Shown piece after piece: positions 55,635-64,000 of a stretch of 64,000 nucleotides of DNA (position 1 is the stretch's first letter; each line of letters starts with the position of its first letter). Source of the DNA: Opitutales bacterium (GTDB lineage Bacteria; Verrucomicrobiota; Verrucomicrobiia; Opitutales; Coraliomargaritaceae). The notes below the pieces were generated by a model, which worked only from the letters and a program-made list of their open reading frames with translations, made no database searches and was not told the DNA's origin. The position numbers and the translations under genes are program-made. The stretch covers positions 62,001 to 126,000 of the forward strand of contig JABBCA010000104.1 in NCBI GenBank assembly GCA_018607135.1, given 5' to 3'.

Positions 55635-56456
55635 ATGTTCGACTTTTCGCAGCGGTTGCTGCACAGTATACGGTCTGCACCTTTACTTGTCGGTGATCTA
55701 GAGCAAGCGCTTGTTTTCGATCGTAGATTATTTGATTCGAATAGGTGCGAGGCCGAACTTTGCCACGAACAAAAGCTTGGGCATTTGTATGAAGATGCAG
55801 TCGCGGTGCTACTGCAGGCATCCTCATCTGTCGATTTACTTGCAAGAAATTTACAGGTAGTCGATGAGAGCGGTCGAACGCTTGGAGAGTTTGACTATCT
55901 ACTTTTCGATAAGCTGCGTTACCAATACGTGCATCTCGAGCTCGCCGTAAAGTTTTACCTTGCTGTGGAAACTCCAGATGGTTGGCAGTTTCCAGGTCCG
56001 GATCCTCGTGACCATTGGCAGCGAAAGTTGGATCGCATGCGGACTCACCAGTTTACTTTAAGTCATGGGCCCGACGCCCGATCTTTGCTATTGAAGAACT
56101 ACGGAGCTGACGCGGTGCAGGTCCGCCAGTTGATTTACGGCTGCATCTATCACCCAATATCGTCGACGCGGCGACCCCTGCCTGAGGCGGTGAATCCGCA
56201 GTGCCGAAAGGGGCGTTGGCTTTATGTGAGTGAGTGGGAAGAGTATCTTGCTGATATAGATTCAGTGCAGATGATTCCTAAGCCAATGTGGCCAGTTGAG
56301 GTGAATGATGCGCTTCGAGGTTCTCTTGAAGTCGTCTCTGTGGATACTTTGAAATCTGTAGCAACTGAGCGTTGCGTGTTATTTGTTCAAGAGGGCTCTG
56401 ATGAACCAGTGTTCTTAGTGCCTGATAATTGGCTTACAGTTCAAAATACTGTTTGA
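55635..56456 (+). CDS. DUF1853 family protein
   Basis: The product has 273 residues. It has the family's E-L/L-A-R-N-L-Q-V with R-T-L-G-E-F-D-Y-L-L, H-L-E-L-A-V-K-F-Y-L, and D-H-W-x-R-K-L-D-R-M. The fold may be nuclease-related (conserved E-F-D and E-x-K-like positions), but the function is unknown. Co-transcribed with carA by spacing. Its last 23 bases overlap the convergent marC gene. Confidence 0.88.
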   Translation: MFDFSQRLLHSIRSAPLLVGDLEQALVFDRRLFDSNRCEAELCHEQKLGHLYEDAVAVLLQASSSVDLLARNLQVVDESGRTLGEFDYLLFDKLRYQYVHLELAVKFYLAVETPDGWQFPGPDPRDHWQRKLDRMRTHQFTLSHGPDARSLLLKNYGADAVQVRQLIYGCIYHPISSTRRPLPEAVNPQCRKGRWLYVSEWEEYLADIDSVQMIPKPMWPVEVNDALRGSLEVVSVDTLKSVATERCVLFVQEGSDEPVFLVPDNWLTVQNTV

Positions 56457-57048
56457 TGCCTGAGAGCACGTTGGTCGATGCCACCGCTGCGAGTATCAAG
56501 CCCATGACGCGGCTGATTACACTCGCTCCAGCATCGCCCAAATATTTATGCAACACATCTGATTTCTTGAGTAAAAATAGTTGGCAGAGTAACACCGCGA
56601 GGAGCACGCATACGGTGATCAGTTGGTTTATAAAGCTGTGCTGCGAATTATCAGTGAGTAATACGACCGCCATGATTGCTCCTGGGCCTGCGATGGATGG
56701 TGTCGCGAGTGGAAAGACTGCGGTTTCATCCCCGTTTTTGACTATGCGCACTTCTTCCTCAGGTTTACTCTCACCGAAGATCATTGAGAGTGCAAAGATG
56801 AACAAAATGATGCCACCCGAGACTTGGAAAGCTAGCAGTGGCACTCCGAGATAATTCAATAAGATCTCACCAACAAAGATGAAAAACATGAGAATTAGAA
56901 ATGCGGTGCCGACTGCAATACGAGCGATCCGTTTACGTTCTGCTGAGTCGTAGTTGCGGGTGACGGCTAGAAAAACAGGCACGGTGCCGATGGGGTCAAT
57001 GACTGCCCAGAGGACGATAAACGTGCTGATCAAATGTTCTAAGTTCAA
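56434..57048 (-). CDS. MarC family inner-membrane protein
   Basis: The product has 204 residues with six predicted helices. The first has W-A-V-I-D-P-I-G-T-V-P-V-F, the family signature; the middle has F-P-L-A-T-P-S-I-A-G-P-G-A-I. The role is unclear (once linked to multiple antibiotic resistance). It overlaps DUF1853 tail to tail. Confidence 0.92.
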   Translation of the reverse strand: MNLEHLISTFIVLWAVIDPIGTVPVFLAVTRNYDSAERKRIARIAVGTAFLILMFFIFVGEILLNYLGVPLLAFQVSGGIILFIFALSMIFGESKPEEEVRIVKNGDETAVFPLATPSIAGPGAIMAVVLLTDNSQHSFINQLITVCVLLAVLLCQLFLLKKSDVLHKYLGDAGASVISRVMGLILAAVASTNVLSGIKQYFEL

Positions 57049-57360
57049 GAGTGCTGAGTAGGACAGAAACCTTTAGAACTTCAATCTTTATGCATGGGCT
57101 TGAATCGTTGAAACTATGCCCCGTCTTTTGTAAGTTAGACAGCTTTGCCTGGCTTCTGCAGTGGGCTGGTCAGTGCTGAAGTAGCATGTAGGGGCAGCCT
57201 CTGGCCTGACCGCCGAACTTTGCTCTTGAAGATGCTAAGGGCGAGGTTGACCAACAAAATGGCCGCTCCCCCAAATTAATGGAAGAGCGGCCGGGTTTAC
57301 TTTATACTTTATTATAAGGAACGTAACCACCGAGGTGATTGCATTCGAGTTTTAGGTGCC
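57049..57360. other. 312-base intergenic region
   Basis: It contains the GCCTCTGGCCTGACC repeat (57195-57211), related to the palindrome at 37365, and the terminator of the TonB-C gene. No ORF or RNA gene is supported. Confidence 0.6.
57256..57292 (-). terminator. Terminator downstream of the TonB-C protein gene
   Basis: GGCCGCTC (57261-57268) pairs with GAGCGGCC (57285-57292). On the minus strand it runs into ATTTTG. It is about 70 bases past the stop. Confidence 0.6.
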
Positions 57361-57723
57361 TTAATCCAGAGCGATTTGCGTTGGAGCATCCACTACCCGG
57401 AATGGGATGGTGATGTTAGTTCTCACTGGCTTACCGTTTTTCATGGCTGGCGTGAAACGCCAATCCATGACTGAATCGAGGACGGACGCTTCGAATCCTG
57501 GTGCATCTGCACGCAAGACGTAAGCGGCATCCACGATACCCTCTGCATTTACAGCGATTTCGACTTCAACAACCATGCCTGGCTCTGCATCGGCCACACT
57601 CGGTGACTCATACAGATACGGCTTTGCGGTGGTAATTGTCACCCCTAGGCCTTGTATGCCATCGAATGCGGATGCAAACAGTGGCATGATTATCGCGATC
57701 AACACTATATATGTGTGTTTCAT
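57361..57723 (-). CDS. Secreted TonB C-terminal-domain protein
   Basis: The product has 120 residues. A signal peptide (cleavage after A-S-A) replaces the membrane anchor and Pro-rich linker of normal TonB. The rest is a TonB-C domain: V-V-E-V-E-I-A-V-N-A-E-G-I-V-D-A-A-Y, V-L-D-S-V-M-D-W-R-F-T-P-A, K-P-V-R-T-N-I-T-I-P-F-R-V. The product is probably periplasmic; whether it contacts receptors is unknown. A GAGG ribosome site lies about 12 bases before the start. Confidence 0.85.
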   Translation of the reverse strand: MKHTYIVLIAIIMPLFASAFDGIQGLGVTITTAKPYLYESPSVADAEPGMVVEVEIAVNAEGIVDAAYVLRADAPGFEASVLDSVMDWRFTPAMKNGKPVRTNITIPFRVVDAPTQIALD

Positions 57724-57957
57724 TATTTGTTATTCCTCTTTTGTTCATCAGGCCGTGGTAGATCCCACGACCAAAGTCATGAGGCAACTTGTGATGTTTC
57801 TATTTGAGAAATAATTGGATCAAAGAACGTCACAGCAGGTGCTGTCGATTGAAGACAATGCATACAAAACCTAATTTGTCGATTCCGATAGGTGTATAAT
57901 TTTGTGAATTTGCAGTGAAAAATGCTCAATATTTGTGCAAAAGTGTAAAATAGGGCA

Positions 57958-60891
57958 CTATTTTAGTGCATTTCGAAGGATTGCAACAGGGTGTTGGGAC
58001 GCTCTTTGCAAGCCATCTTTGATCTGGTGCCTGCAGCTGGTTCCAGTAGCTGCGATGAGTGTATCCGATTTTTCACTACGAATGTGTGGAAAAAGAACAA
58101 GTTCTCCAATTTGTATCGATAGGTCAAAGTGCTCCTTCTCGTAGCCAAATGATCCTGCCATCCCGCAACAACCACTTGGTATTTCCTGCACCGTATAATT
58201 CTCGGGTAGACTGAGTGACTGCAGGCTGCCACTGGTTCCAACTAATGCTTTTTGAAAGCAATGCCCGTGGAGCTGTATCTGTTTGGCTTCGTCGGTAAAT
58301 GAGCTCGAAGTGATGCGCCCGGCGTTTGCTTCACGTGCGATGAAATCGTCAATAAGATACACATTCGATGCGAGCTCTACGGCGACGGCCTTGTGTTCTG
58401 AGTTTGCTAGGTCTAGGGCTTCGTCTTTGAATGTTAAAATGGCAGCGGGTTCGATTCCAATGAGCGGTCGCTCCTGTGAGACCACATTCCCGAGGAGGGA
58501 GAGGTTTTGATTGATTCGTTGCTTTGCCACCTTGGGAAGACCTTTAGACAGCTGTGAGCGACCACTATCGACATGCTTAGGTAGGTGCACTTCGTAGCCG
58601 AGTTGTTCTAAGAGCTCAATGGCTTGGATACCAATATGAGCGTCGTTGTAGTTGGTGTATTCATCGTTGAAGAGCCAGACGGACCCCACATTGCCCGCAT
58701 TGGGGTGTGGCGAATGCGCTTTGAACCAGCGGTCTAAAGTCTGCTTAGGAAGCAGGGGGATGCTGCGCTTTGGATGAAATCCAATCGCTCGATTGAGTCC
58801 TTTGCGAACGATTGTGTTACCCCAAAAAAGATTCCACAACCAAGGAGCTTTCGATGCCAATTTTTGGTTAGCTGCAAAGTTGGCAATCAACTGTGTCCGA
58901 AATGGTATGCCCTCATTCTCATGGTAATGTTGCATGAACTCGGCTTTGAGTTTGGCCATGTCGACGGTTGATGGACACTCTTTCTTGCAGCCTTTACACG
59001 ATAGGCAAAGGTCCAAAATATCCTTAACATCTGGATTAGAAAAAACTTTAGTGGCATTACTTGGGCCCGAACTGAGTGTGTGTCGCAATAGGTTTGCACG
59101 CGCTCGCGTGCTCTCTTTTTCGTTGCGAGTCGCCATGTAGCTTGGGCACATCGTGCCGCCAGTGAGTTGTGTCTTGCGGCAGTCGCCTGAGCCGTTGCAC
59201 ATTTCAGCTGCGCCAAGCATTCCATTGGTGGAAGACCAATCAAAAACGGTTTCGAAGGTCGTGGACTTAGCTGAACTATTGTAGCGCAAGGCTGAATTCA
59301 TCGGTGGGGTATCGACGATTTTATTGGGATTGAAAATGCCATGAGGGTCCCATGTCCGCTTGATCTGTTGGATTAACCGGTAGTTGTTTTCGCCAATCAT
59401 TTGCTCCAGAAACTCGCCGCGCAGGCGTCCATCACCATGCTCTCCAGATAGAGAGCCTCGATATTGTTTTACTAAGGCGACTATCGATTGAGCGACCTCG
59501 CGAAACAATCGATGGCCGTCTTCGGTCTTTAGGTTAATGATTGGGCGAAGGTGAATCTCGCCAGAGCCTGCGTGAGCGTAGTGCACGCAATCCAGATTGA
59601 ATTGCTTTTTCAGCCTGCGGTTGAACTCCGCGATATATTCTGGAAGATCATCTACCCGCACGGCGGTGTCTTCGACCACGGGAACGGGTTTGGCATCTCC
59701 TGGGATATTAGAGAGCAGTCCCAGTCCTGCCTTGCGGAGATCCCATATTTTATTGGAGTCACTACCGAACAATACTGGGTATGCGTAGCCTAGATTAGCG
59801 GCCCGCATTTCTGCTTGGATTCGGTCGGTGATTACACGCACCTCAGTCTCGGTGTCGCCGCGAATTTCAGTCACTAAGATCGCACCTGGGCTACCTTCGA
59901 TGAAAAAACGATTGGCTCGATGCTCAATGCTGCGCTCGGTGCATTCGAGCAAGTAGTGGTCGATTAGTTCCGAAGCAAAGCAGTGATGCTTCACTGCGAT
60001 TTGTGCTGCGCGAAGTGCCTGATCGATGGTTTTGAAGTGGCCGCATTGTAATCCACTTACGGCAGGCGGTAGTGGGTTACAGTGAAGCTTCATCTCTGTG
60101 ACTAAGCAAAGGGTGCCTTCGCTACCTGCGATCAATTTTCCAAAGTTGAAGCGCTTCTTCGATTGAGGATCGAGCGCATCCGCATCCATCAATAGATCAA
60201 TCGCATAGCCAGTGTTTCGGCGTGGAATTTCGGGGTGTGGAAATTCCTTGGTGATCTCATCGCGAGTTGCTTGGTCTGAAAGCATGTCACGGATGTCGCA
60301 ATAGAGCTTGGTTTCTAGGCATTCGGGGCCATTACACTTTGCGTTGAATTCCTCTTGGCTCAGTTCACCAAAGATCGCTATGGAGCCATCTGAGAGTAGC
60401 GCAGTGACTTCCAAGATGTGATCTCGTGTGCTACCGTATTTTATCGAGTTTGAGCCGCAGGAATTATTGCCGAGCATGCCGCCCATCATGGCCCGATTCT
60501 GAGTCGAAGTCTCGGGGCCGAAGAGTAAACCGTGTGGCTGAAGCTCCATGTTTAACTCATTACGAATCACTCCCGGCTCAACGCGAACCCAAGACTCATT
60601 TGTATTGATTTCAAGGATACGCGTGAAGCTTCGAGAGACGTCGACAATGATTCCAGAGCCGACGACTTGTCCTGCGAGCGAGGTCCCAGCTGTGCGGGGA
60701 ATGAGCCCGACTTTGTGTTCGCTCGCAAATGCGATAAGCGTTCGCAAGTCCTCAATATCTTTAGGGAACGCAACTGCTAGCGGCATCTCTTGATAGGCAG
60801 ATGCATCAGTCGCGTAGATGCGACGCATCGCTTCGCTATCGTGAAGTTCGCCCGCGAGGGCGGCTGTTAATTCTTTGAGCGCACTGAGCAT
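57958..60891 (-). CDS. FAD/Fe-S dehydrogenase, YdiJ-type (D-2-hydroxyacid dehydrogenase family)
   Basis: The product has 977 residues. The FAD-binding domain (about 35-230) has P-R-T-A-G-T-S-L-A-G-Q-V and N-N-S-C-G; an FAD-oxidase C domain follows to about 520, with S-G-E-H-G-D-G-R-L-R-G. The Fe-S part has C-N-G-S-G-D-C-R-K, G-T-M-C-P-S-Y-M-A-T-R and C-L-S-C-K-G-C-K-K-E-C-P. C-C-G-M-A-G-S-F-G-Y is in the C-terminal third. Relatives oxidise D-2-hydroxyglutarate or D-lactate and feed electrons to quinone. The substrate is not set by sequence. Confidence 0.92.
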   Translation of the reverse strand: MLSALKELTAALAGELHDSEAMRRIYATDASAYQEMPLAVAFPKDIEDLRTLIAFASEHKVGLIPRTAGTSLAGQVVGSGIIVDVSRSFTRILEINTNESWVRVEPGVIRNELNMELQPHGLLFGPETSTQNRAMMGGMLGNNSCGSNSIKYGSTRDHILEVTALLSDGSIAIFGELSQEEFNAKCNGPECLETKLYCDIRDMLSDQATRDEITKEFPHPEIPRRNTGYAIDLLMDADALDPQSKKRFNFGKLIAGSEGTLCLVTEMKLHCNPLPPAVSGLQCGHFKTIDQALRAAQIAVKHHCFASELIDHYLLECTERSIEHRANRFFIEGSPGAILVTEIRGDTETEVRVITDRIQAEMRAANLGYAYPVLFGSDSNKIWDLRKAGLGLLSNIPGDAKPVPVVEDTAVRVDDLPEYIAEFNRRLKKQFNLDCVHYAHAGSGEIHLRPIINLKTEDGHRLFREVAQSIVALVKQYRGSLSGEHGDGRLRGEFLEQMIGENNYRLIQQIKRTWDPHGIFNPNKIVDTPPMNSALRYNSSAKSTTFETVFDWSSTNGMLGAAEMCNGSGDCRKTQLTGGTMCPSYMATRNEKESTRARANLLRHTLSSGPSNATKVFSNPDVKDILDLCLSCKGCKKECPSTVDMAKLKAEFMQHYHENEGIPFRTQLIANFAANQKLASKAPWLWNLFWGNTIVRKGLNRAIGFHPKRSIPLLPKQTLDRWFKAHSPHPNAGNVGSVWLFNDEYTNYNDAHIGIQAIELLEQLGYEVHLPKHVDSGRSQLSKGLPKVAKQRINQNLSLLGNVVSQERPLIGIEPAAILTFKDEALDLANSEHKAVAVELASNVYLIDDFIAREANAGRITSSSFTDEAKQIQLHGHCFQKALVGTSGSLQSLSLPENYTVQEIPSGCCGMAGSFGYEKEHFDLSIQIGELVLFPHIRSEKSDTLIAATGTSCRHQIKDGLQRASQHPVAILRNALK

Positions 60892-61077
60892 TGTCTAATT
60901 CGTATGAAACCAGATTTTTTGCTTTTCGACGACAGTGGTAGGAGGTTCGTCGAGCTTTGGTAGTTGTCTACTACATATATCGAATCTTGCGGTGTAAATA
61001 CCTTAGGGCTTGTTCGCCTCCGGGCGTATCCAGAACTTGAGGTCGCAGTTGGTGACTTATAGAGATCAAATTCTTTT

Positions 61078-62691
61078 TCACTCATTCCTAGCGTCTGACT
61101 CAGTCGGATTTACTGGACCCTCGCTTTTAATGTTTAGATCCACCCATTCGATGAATGTTTTTGCCGATGCGTTTGCTGAGCGAATCGGGTGCCCACCAGC
61201 TGCCTCAACCATGATCGCTTCTTCAGGCTCGAAGGTGCGCACTAGAACCTTCGGCTTTTCACCACGTAAATAATCGAGTGCGATTTGTGCATCTCTGGTG
61301 CGACGCATGGAGCAAAAGACTACCCGCGCTTGCTTCGCATGGGTCATTTCCAGAGTGTGTTCATCGGAGCCATCCGCTTGCACGCAGGCGATTTTTTGGC
61401 TGATGAGTTTGCGAATGACTGCGGCATCGTCGTCGACGACAACGACAGAAATATTGTGTTCTTGTAATGCTTGTATTGTTCGTGCTCCGGCACGACCATA
61501 ACCCAGCAGCACTGCATGGTCGGACATCTTTTCGCATGCAGACTCGCCTCGTCGATATCGAGGGTGAAGCTTCATCAATGACCAAGCGACTTTTTCTTGA
61601 GAAATGAACGGTGTGAGTGTCATCGTGCTCACCGTGATGATGGCAATCATGGAAAAAAGCTCGGCGTTGATTTGCCCCGAACCTACGCCGGTGAGTGCGA
61701 GCATCAGTGAAAATTCACTGGTTTGGGAAAGGAGCACGCCAGTCTCGATCGATGCACGTGTCGAGTAGCCCACAGCTTCTGCGACAATGGAAACGAGCAC
61801 GACAGTGACCACAATGAGCACGAGTATAAAGACGATGCTGTGCCAGAGCATTGCACCTTGCGGTATGGTTAAGACCGAGCCGATGCTGATAAAGAAGAGT
61901 GCGAGGAAGAAGCCAGACAGCGACCCAAGCATGCCTCGAACCAATCCATTCATTGGAAATGCAGATAGTGAAAAGCCCGCGAGGAAGGCTCCGACTAGAA
62001 ACGGCAATTCTAACAAGTAGGCCATTCCGGAAAAGGCAAAAAGCATTCCGAGCGAGCCTAGCATGAGCTCTTCATCGTCCAGCTTTAGGCTCTTGGTGAC
62101 CCAAGGCACAAACCATTTGTGCACTGCGACTGCGAGGAAGCCTAGCGCGATGGCGTTGGCAACTCCGTGAATGCTGGCAAGCACGCCATCGGGGGATTTC
62201 AGCAAGGCGACCATCAATAGAATAATGAATACGTCTTGCATCAACAGCACCCCTAGGACGAGTCGACCGAAAGGCTCGAACATTTGTCTGCGTCGTTGTA
62301 GGTGACGCACCACGACGAGTGTCGAACTGGCAGATAAGGAACAGCCCAGATACAGGGCAGTTGTCCAATCATAACCTAGTAGGTGTGCGGTGAAGACGCC
62401 AGCAGCGCCGAGGGTTATAAATTGGGTGAGGGCCACGATCATGATCGGGCGTGTGCGCCCCAACATACGCCGCGGACTGAGGTCAACCCCAGCGGTGAAT
62501 ACTAGCACCGCGAGTCCGATTTCAATCATCTCTCGCACCAAGTTTTCATCGGCATCAATGCCGAGTTGGTTGCCAAGTGCTTTTAGGCCGACACCTGAGA
62601 GCATGAGCAGCGGGATCGGTGGTAGTCGAAATAACTTCGAAGCCCCGAAGGCGATCGCCGCCGCAATCAATAATACTGCAAAACCAGTCAT
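61078..62691 (-). CDS. Kef-type monovalent cation:proton antiporter with TrkA-N domain
   Basis: The product has 537 residues. A CPA2 membrane domain of 11-12 helices (about 1-385) has [10 protein letters not shown] and [10 protein letters not shown] TrkA-N Rossmann domain follows (about 400-515) with L-L-G-Y-G-R-A-G-A and V-V-V-D-D-D, probably NAD(H) binding. These export K+ or Na+ for protons. Its start overlaps the stop of the next Kef gene by four bases (ATGA), so they are translationally coupled. Confidence 0.93.
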   Translation of the reverse strand: MTGFAVLLIAAAIAFGASKLFRLPPIPLLMLSGVGLKALGNQLGIDADENLVREMIEIGLAVLVFTAGVDLSPRRMLGRTRPIMIVALTQFITLGAAGVFTAHLLGYDWTTALYLGCSLSASSTLVVVRHLQRRRQMFEPFGRLVLGVLLMQDVFIILLMVALLKSPDGVLASIHGVANAIALGFLAVAVHKWFVPWVTKSLKLDDEELMLGSLGMLFAFSGMAYLLELPFLVGAFLAGFSLSAFPMNGLVRGMLGSLSGFFLALFFISIGSVLTIPQGAMLWHSIVFILVLIVVTVVLVSIVAEAVGYSTRASIETGVLLSQTSEFSLMLALTGVGSGQINAELFSMIAIITVSTMTLTPFISQEKVAWSLMKLHPRYRRGESACEKMSDHAVLLGYGRAGARTIQALQEHNISVVVVDDDAAVIRKLISQKIACVQADGSDEHTLEMTHAKQARVVFCSMRRTRDAQIALDYLRGEKPKVLVRTFEPEEAIMVEAAGGHPIRSANASAKTFIEWVDLNIKSEGPVNPTESDARNE

Positions 62692-64000
62692 GAGGTGATC
62701 CCTTCCTTGGTCATCAACTCACGTTGTTCAACGATCCCATCGAGTGCAGGCATGAGTAAATAGCTCGTATCTAAATCGAGTAGGTCATTCACCACGGAGA
62801 CGTCAAACGCATGGATTGCGCAACTCACACCTGCCGAGCGACAGCGATAGGCGAGTAGGTGGTTGGTATCTTCAATTTGTAGTGCGGATACCACAAGCTT
62901 TGCTTCGCGTAGGCCGATTTCTTCGACAACGGATTGATATTCTACGTTGCCGATCAACATTTCTGCGGGAGCGAGGCCTTCGAGTTTTTTAGGATCAGTA
63001 TCAATGGCCAAGACGTGCTCACCGCGTGCAGTCATTGCTTGCACGATATTGCGACCGAGTGCGTTCATGCCGACAACGATGATGTGGTCTTTTAATACTT
63101 TTGAAACCTCTTTATCGGGTTCCTGTTTTGCTTTGATCAGTCTTAAAAGACCGAACCGTTTCATGAATACATAGAGCGGCTCGCTGTAGATGATGAGATA
63201 GGAAGATACTGCGATGGTGAGTATGCCAACCAGTCCACCCAGCGCGACAATCGTGCTGCCGATTAGGCCCGTGGTTGCCCCGAGCGCGAGCAGTATAAAG
63301 GCGAACTCGCTCACTTGCCCCGCTGCGATGGACGTTTGAAAGGCGGTATATTCGCTGAATTTCATGCGCGCCAGAATCGTAAAAATGATCAAAGGCTTCA
63401 CGAGTAATACGAAGAGGCTGAGTCCGATTGCGGCAGGCCAGATCGCGGCCAACTCGCCAAATTCCATTTTAATACCCAAGGTCACTAGAAAGACTGCGAT
63501 GAAGAAAGTCATGAGTGGGTGGAGGCGACGATGTAGGTCTTCGTGTATGGGTAGTTGTGCAATCGCGATGCCAGCGAGGAAGGCGCCAATCTCCACGGAT
63601 AGATGAAATTGGTGTGCGAGGAGCACCACTAAGAAGCACCAGCAGAGTGCCCAGATGAAGACAGTGTCAGGCGAGCGTGATGCCCATGCAAACGGCTTCG
63701 GTAATATGTAACGGGAGGCTGTGAGTGATACGATCAACAGGACCGCCATGCCACCAAATGCGAATGCCAGGTTTTTGGCGAGTTGCACGAGCTCAATCGA
63801 TTCGCCAGTGCCCAGACCACTCAGTATGGTCAGGCCGATGATGACGACGATGTCTTGAGCCAAAAAGAGGGAGATCGCAATCCGGCCGTAGAGGCGATTC
63901 GTTGCACCTTTTTGATCCAGTAGTTTAATCACGACCACCGTGCTACTAAAAGTGACCGTGGCACCGAGAAAGACTGCTTGGATCGACTCGTAGCCCATGA
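62688..64000 (-). CDS. Kef-type antiporter with TrkA-N domain (5' end outside window)
   Basis: At least 437 residues are visible; the N-terminus lies beyond 64000, and an internal Met at 63998 is not the true start. CPA2 core: [28 protein letters not shown]. Trk[11 protein letters not shown] and A-I-D-T-D-P. It is a paralogue of the next gene and coupled with it; the pair may form a heteromeric antiporter. That is inference. Confidence 0.92.
   Translation of the reverse strand, partial: MGYESIQAVFLGATVTFSSTVVVIKLLDQKGATNRLYGRIAISLFLAQDIVVIIGLTILSGLGTGESIELVQLAKNLAFAFGGMAVLLIVSLTASRYILPKPFAWASRSPDTVFIWALCWCFLVVLLAHQFHLSVEIGAFLAGIAIAQLPIHEDLHRRLHPLMTFFIAVFLVTLGIKMEFGELAAIWPAAIGLSLFVLLVKPLIIFTILARMKFSEYTAFQTSIAAGQVSEFAFILLALGATTGLIGSTIVALGGLVGILTIAVSSYLIIYSEPLYVFMKRFGLLRLIKAKQEPDKEVSKVLKDHIIVVGMNALGRNIVQAMTARGEHVLAIDTDPKKLEGLAPAEMLIGNVEYQSVVEEIGLREAKLVVSALQIEDTNHLLAYRCRSAGVSCAIHAFDVSVVNDLLDLDTSYLLMPALDGIVEQRELMTKEGITS

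Noticed and set aside
57955-57969. GCACTA/TAGTGC hairpin at the end of the YdiJ-type gene as terminator
   Set aside because: The stem is only six pairs and contains the stop codon; the T-rich tract is broken. It may act weakly but is not called.

Overview
The window comes from a Gram-negative chromosome of roughly 50% GC and is dense with housekeeping genes. It fits the PVC group, most likely a marine Verrucomicrobiota of the Opitutae type (Coraliomargarita/Puniceicoccaceae-like). The signs are a PVC-style pseudopilin with a C-terminal DG-H motif, an OmpL-like acidic porin, TonB/ExbD energy transduction, a CBS/DRTGG manganese pyrophosphatase, families such as DUF5069 and DUF2237, and start codons mostly without a Shine-Dalgarno sequence. 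This placement is inferred from gene content; no rRNA or tRNA gene is present.

Layout. 1-3.3 kb: the tail of an exbD/tolR gene with its terminator, a REP-associated tyrosine transposase (RAYT), and the pyrophosphatase ppaC. 3.3-10 kb (minus strand): pseudopilin, glyA, a secreted triple-repeat protein ending in WPF motifs, surE, a thioesterase, transaldolase and a DUF423 protein. 10.2-12 kb (plus): a BamE-like secreted protein and a strongly codon-biased porin. 12-15 kb: hemH-hemX-hemA haem cluster; hemB follows at 23.2 kb. 15-24 kb: HNH nuclease, yhbY, a lipoprotein, thrS, an SMP-30 lactonase, a vapBC module with a clear operator, cysS and hemB. 24-34 kb: CNNM/CorC protein, PEGA lipoprotein, gcvH, speA, rmuC, a zinc-type (ZnuD-like) TonB receptor preceded by a small His/Cys protein, a DUF5069 protein and a major sigma-70 factor. 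34-43 kb (mostly minus): glpD-purE-purK-trpE, DUF2237, mqo and a PIG-L deacetylase. 43-48 kb (plus): a membrane protein, a DUF3137-like protein, lemA and rapA. 48-64 kb: small secreted proteins, a Na/Pi cotransporter, kamA divergent from an ArsR regulator, a LolA-like protein, carA-DUF1853, marC, a TonB-C protein, a YdiJ-type FAD/Fe-S dehydrogenase and two overlapping Kef-type antiporters, the second cut by the window end.

Physiology. The genes describe a respiring heterotroph with haem synthesis, malate:quinone oxidoreductase and a quinone-linked glycerol-3-phosphate dehydrogenase. It also has purine, pyrimidine and tryptophan entry enzymes, one-carbon metabolism (glyA, gcvH), polyamine synthesis (speA) and zinc and phosphate uptake.

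Less ordinary features. (1) A family of intergenic palindromes (GTAGGGGCGCGAC core, arranged like REPINs) occurs in the same window as a RAYT, and a matching half-site lies inside the RAYT coding sequence. Several other repeat families sit between genes. (2) The secreted protein at 5.6-7.1 kb has three homologous W-rich repeats and three aromatic WPF motifs. (3) vapBC has a perfect 11+11 bp operator but an unusually long gap between antitoxin and toxin. (4) The zinc-type receptor and its His/Cys-rich partner form a plausible metal-uptake pair. I found no CRISPR array, prophage or obvious new defence operon.
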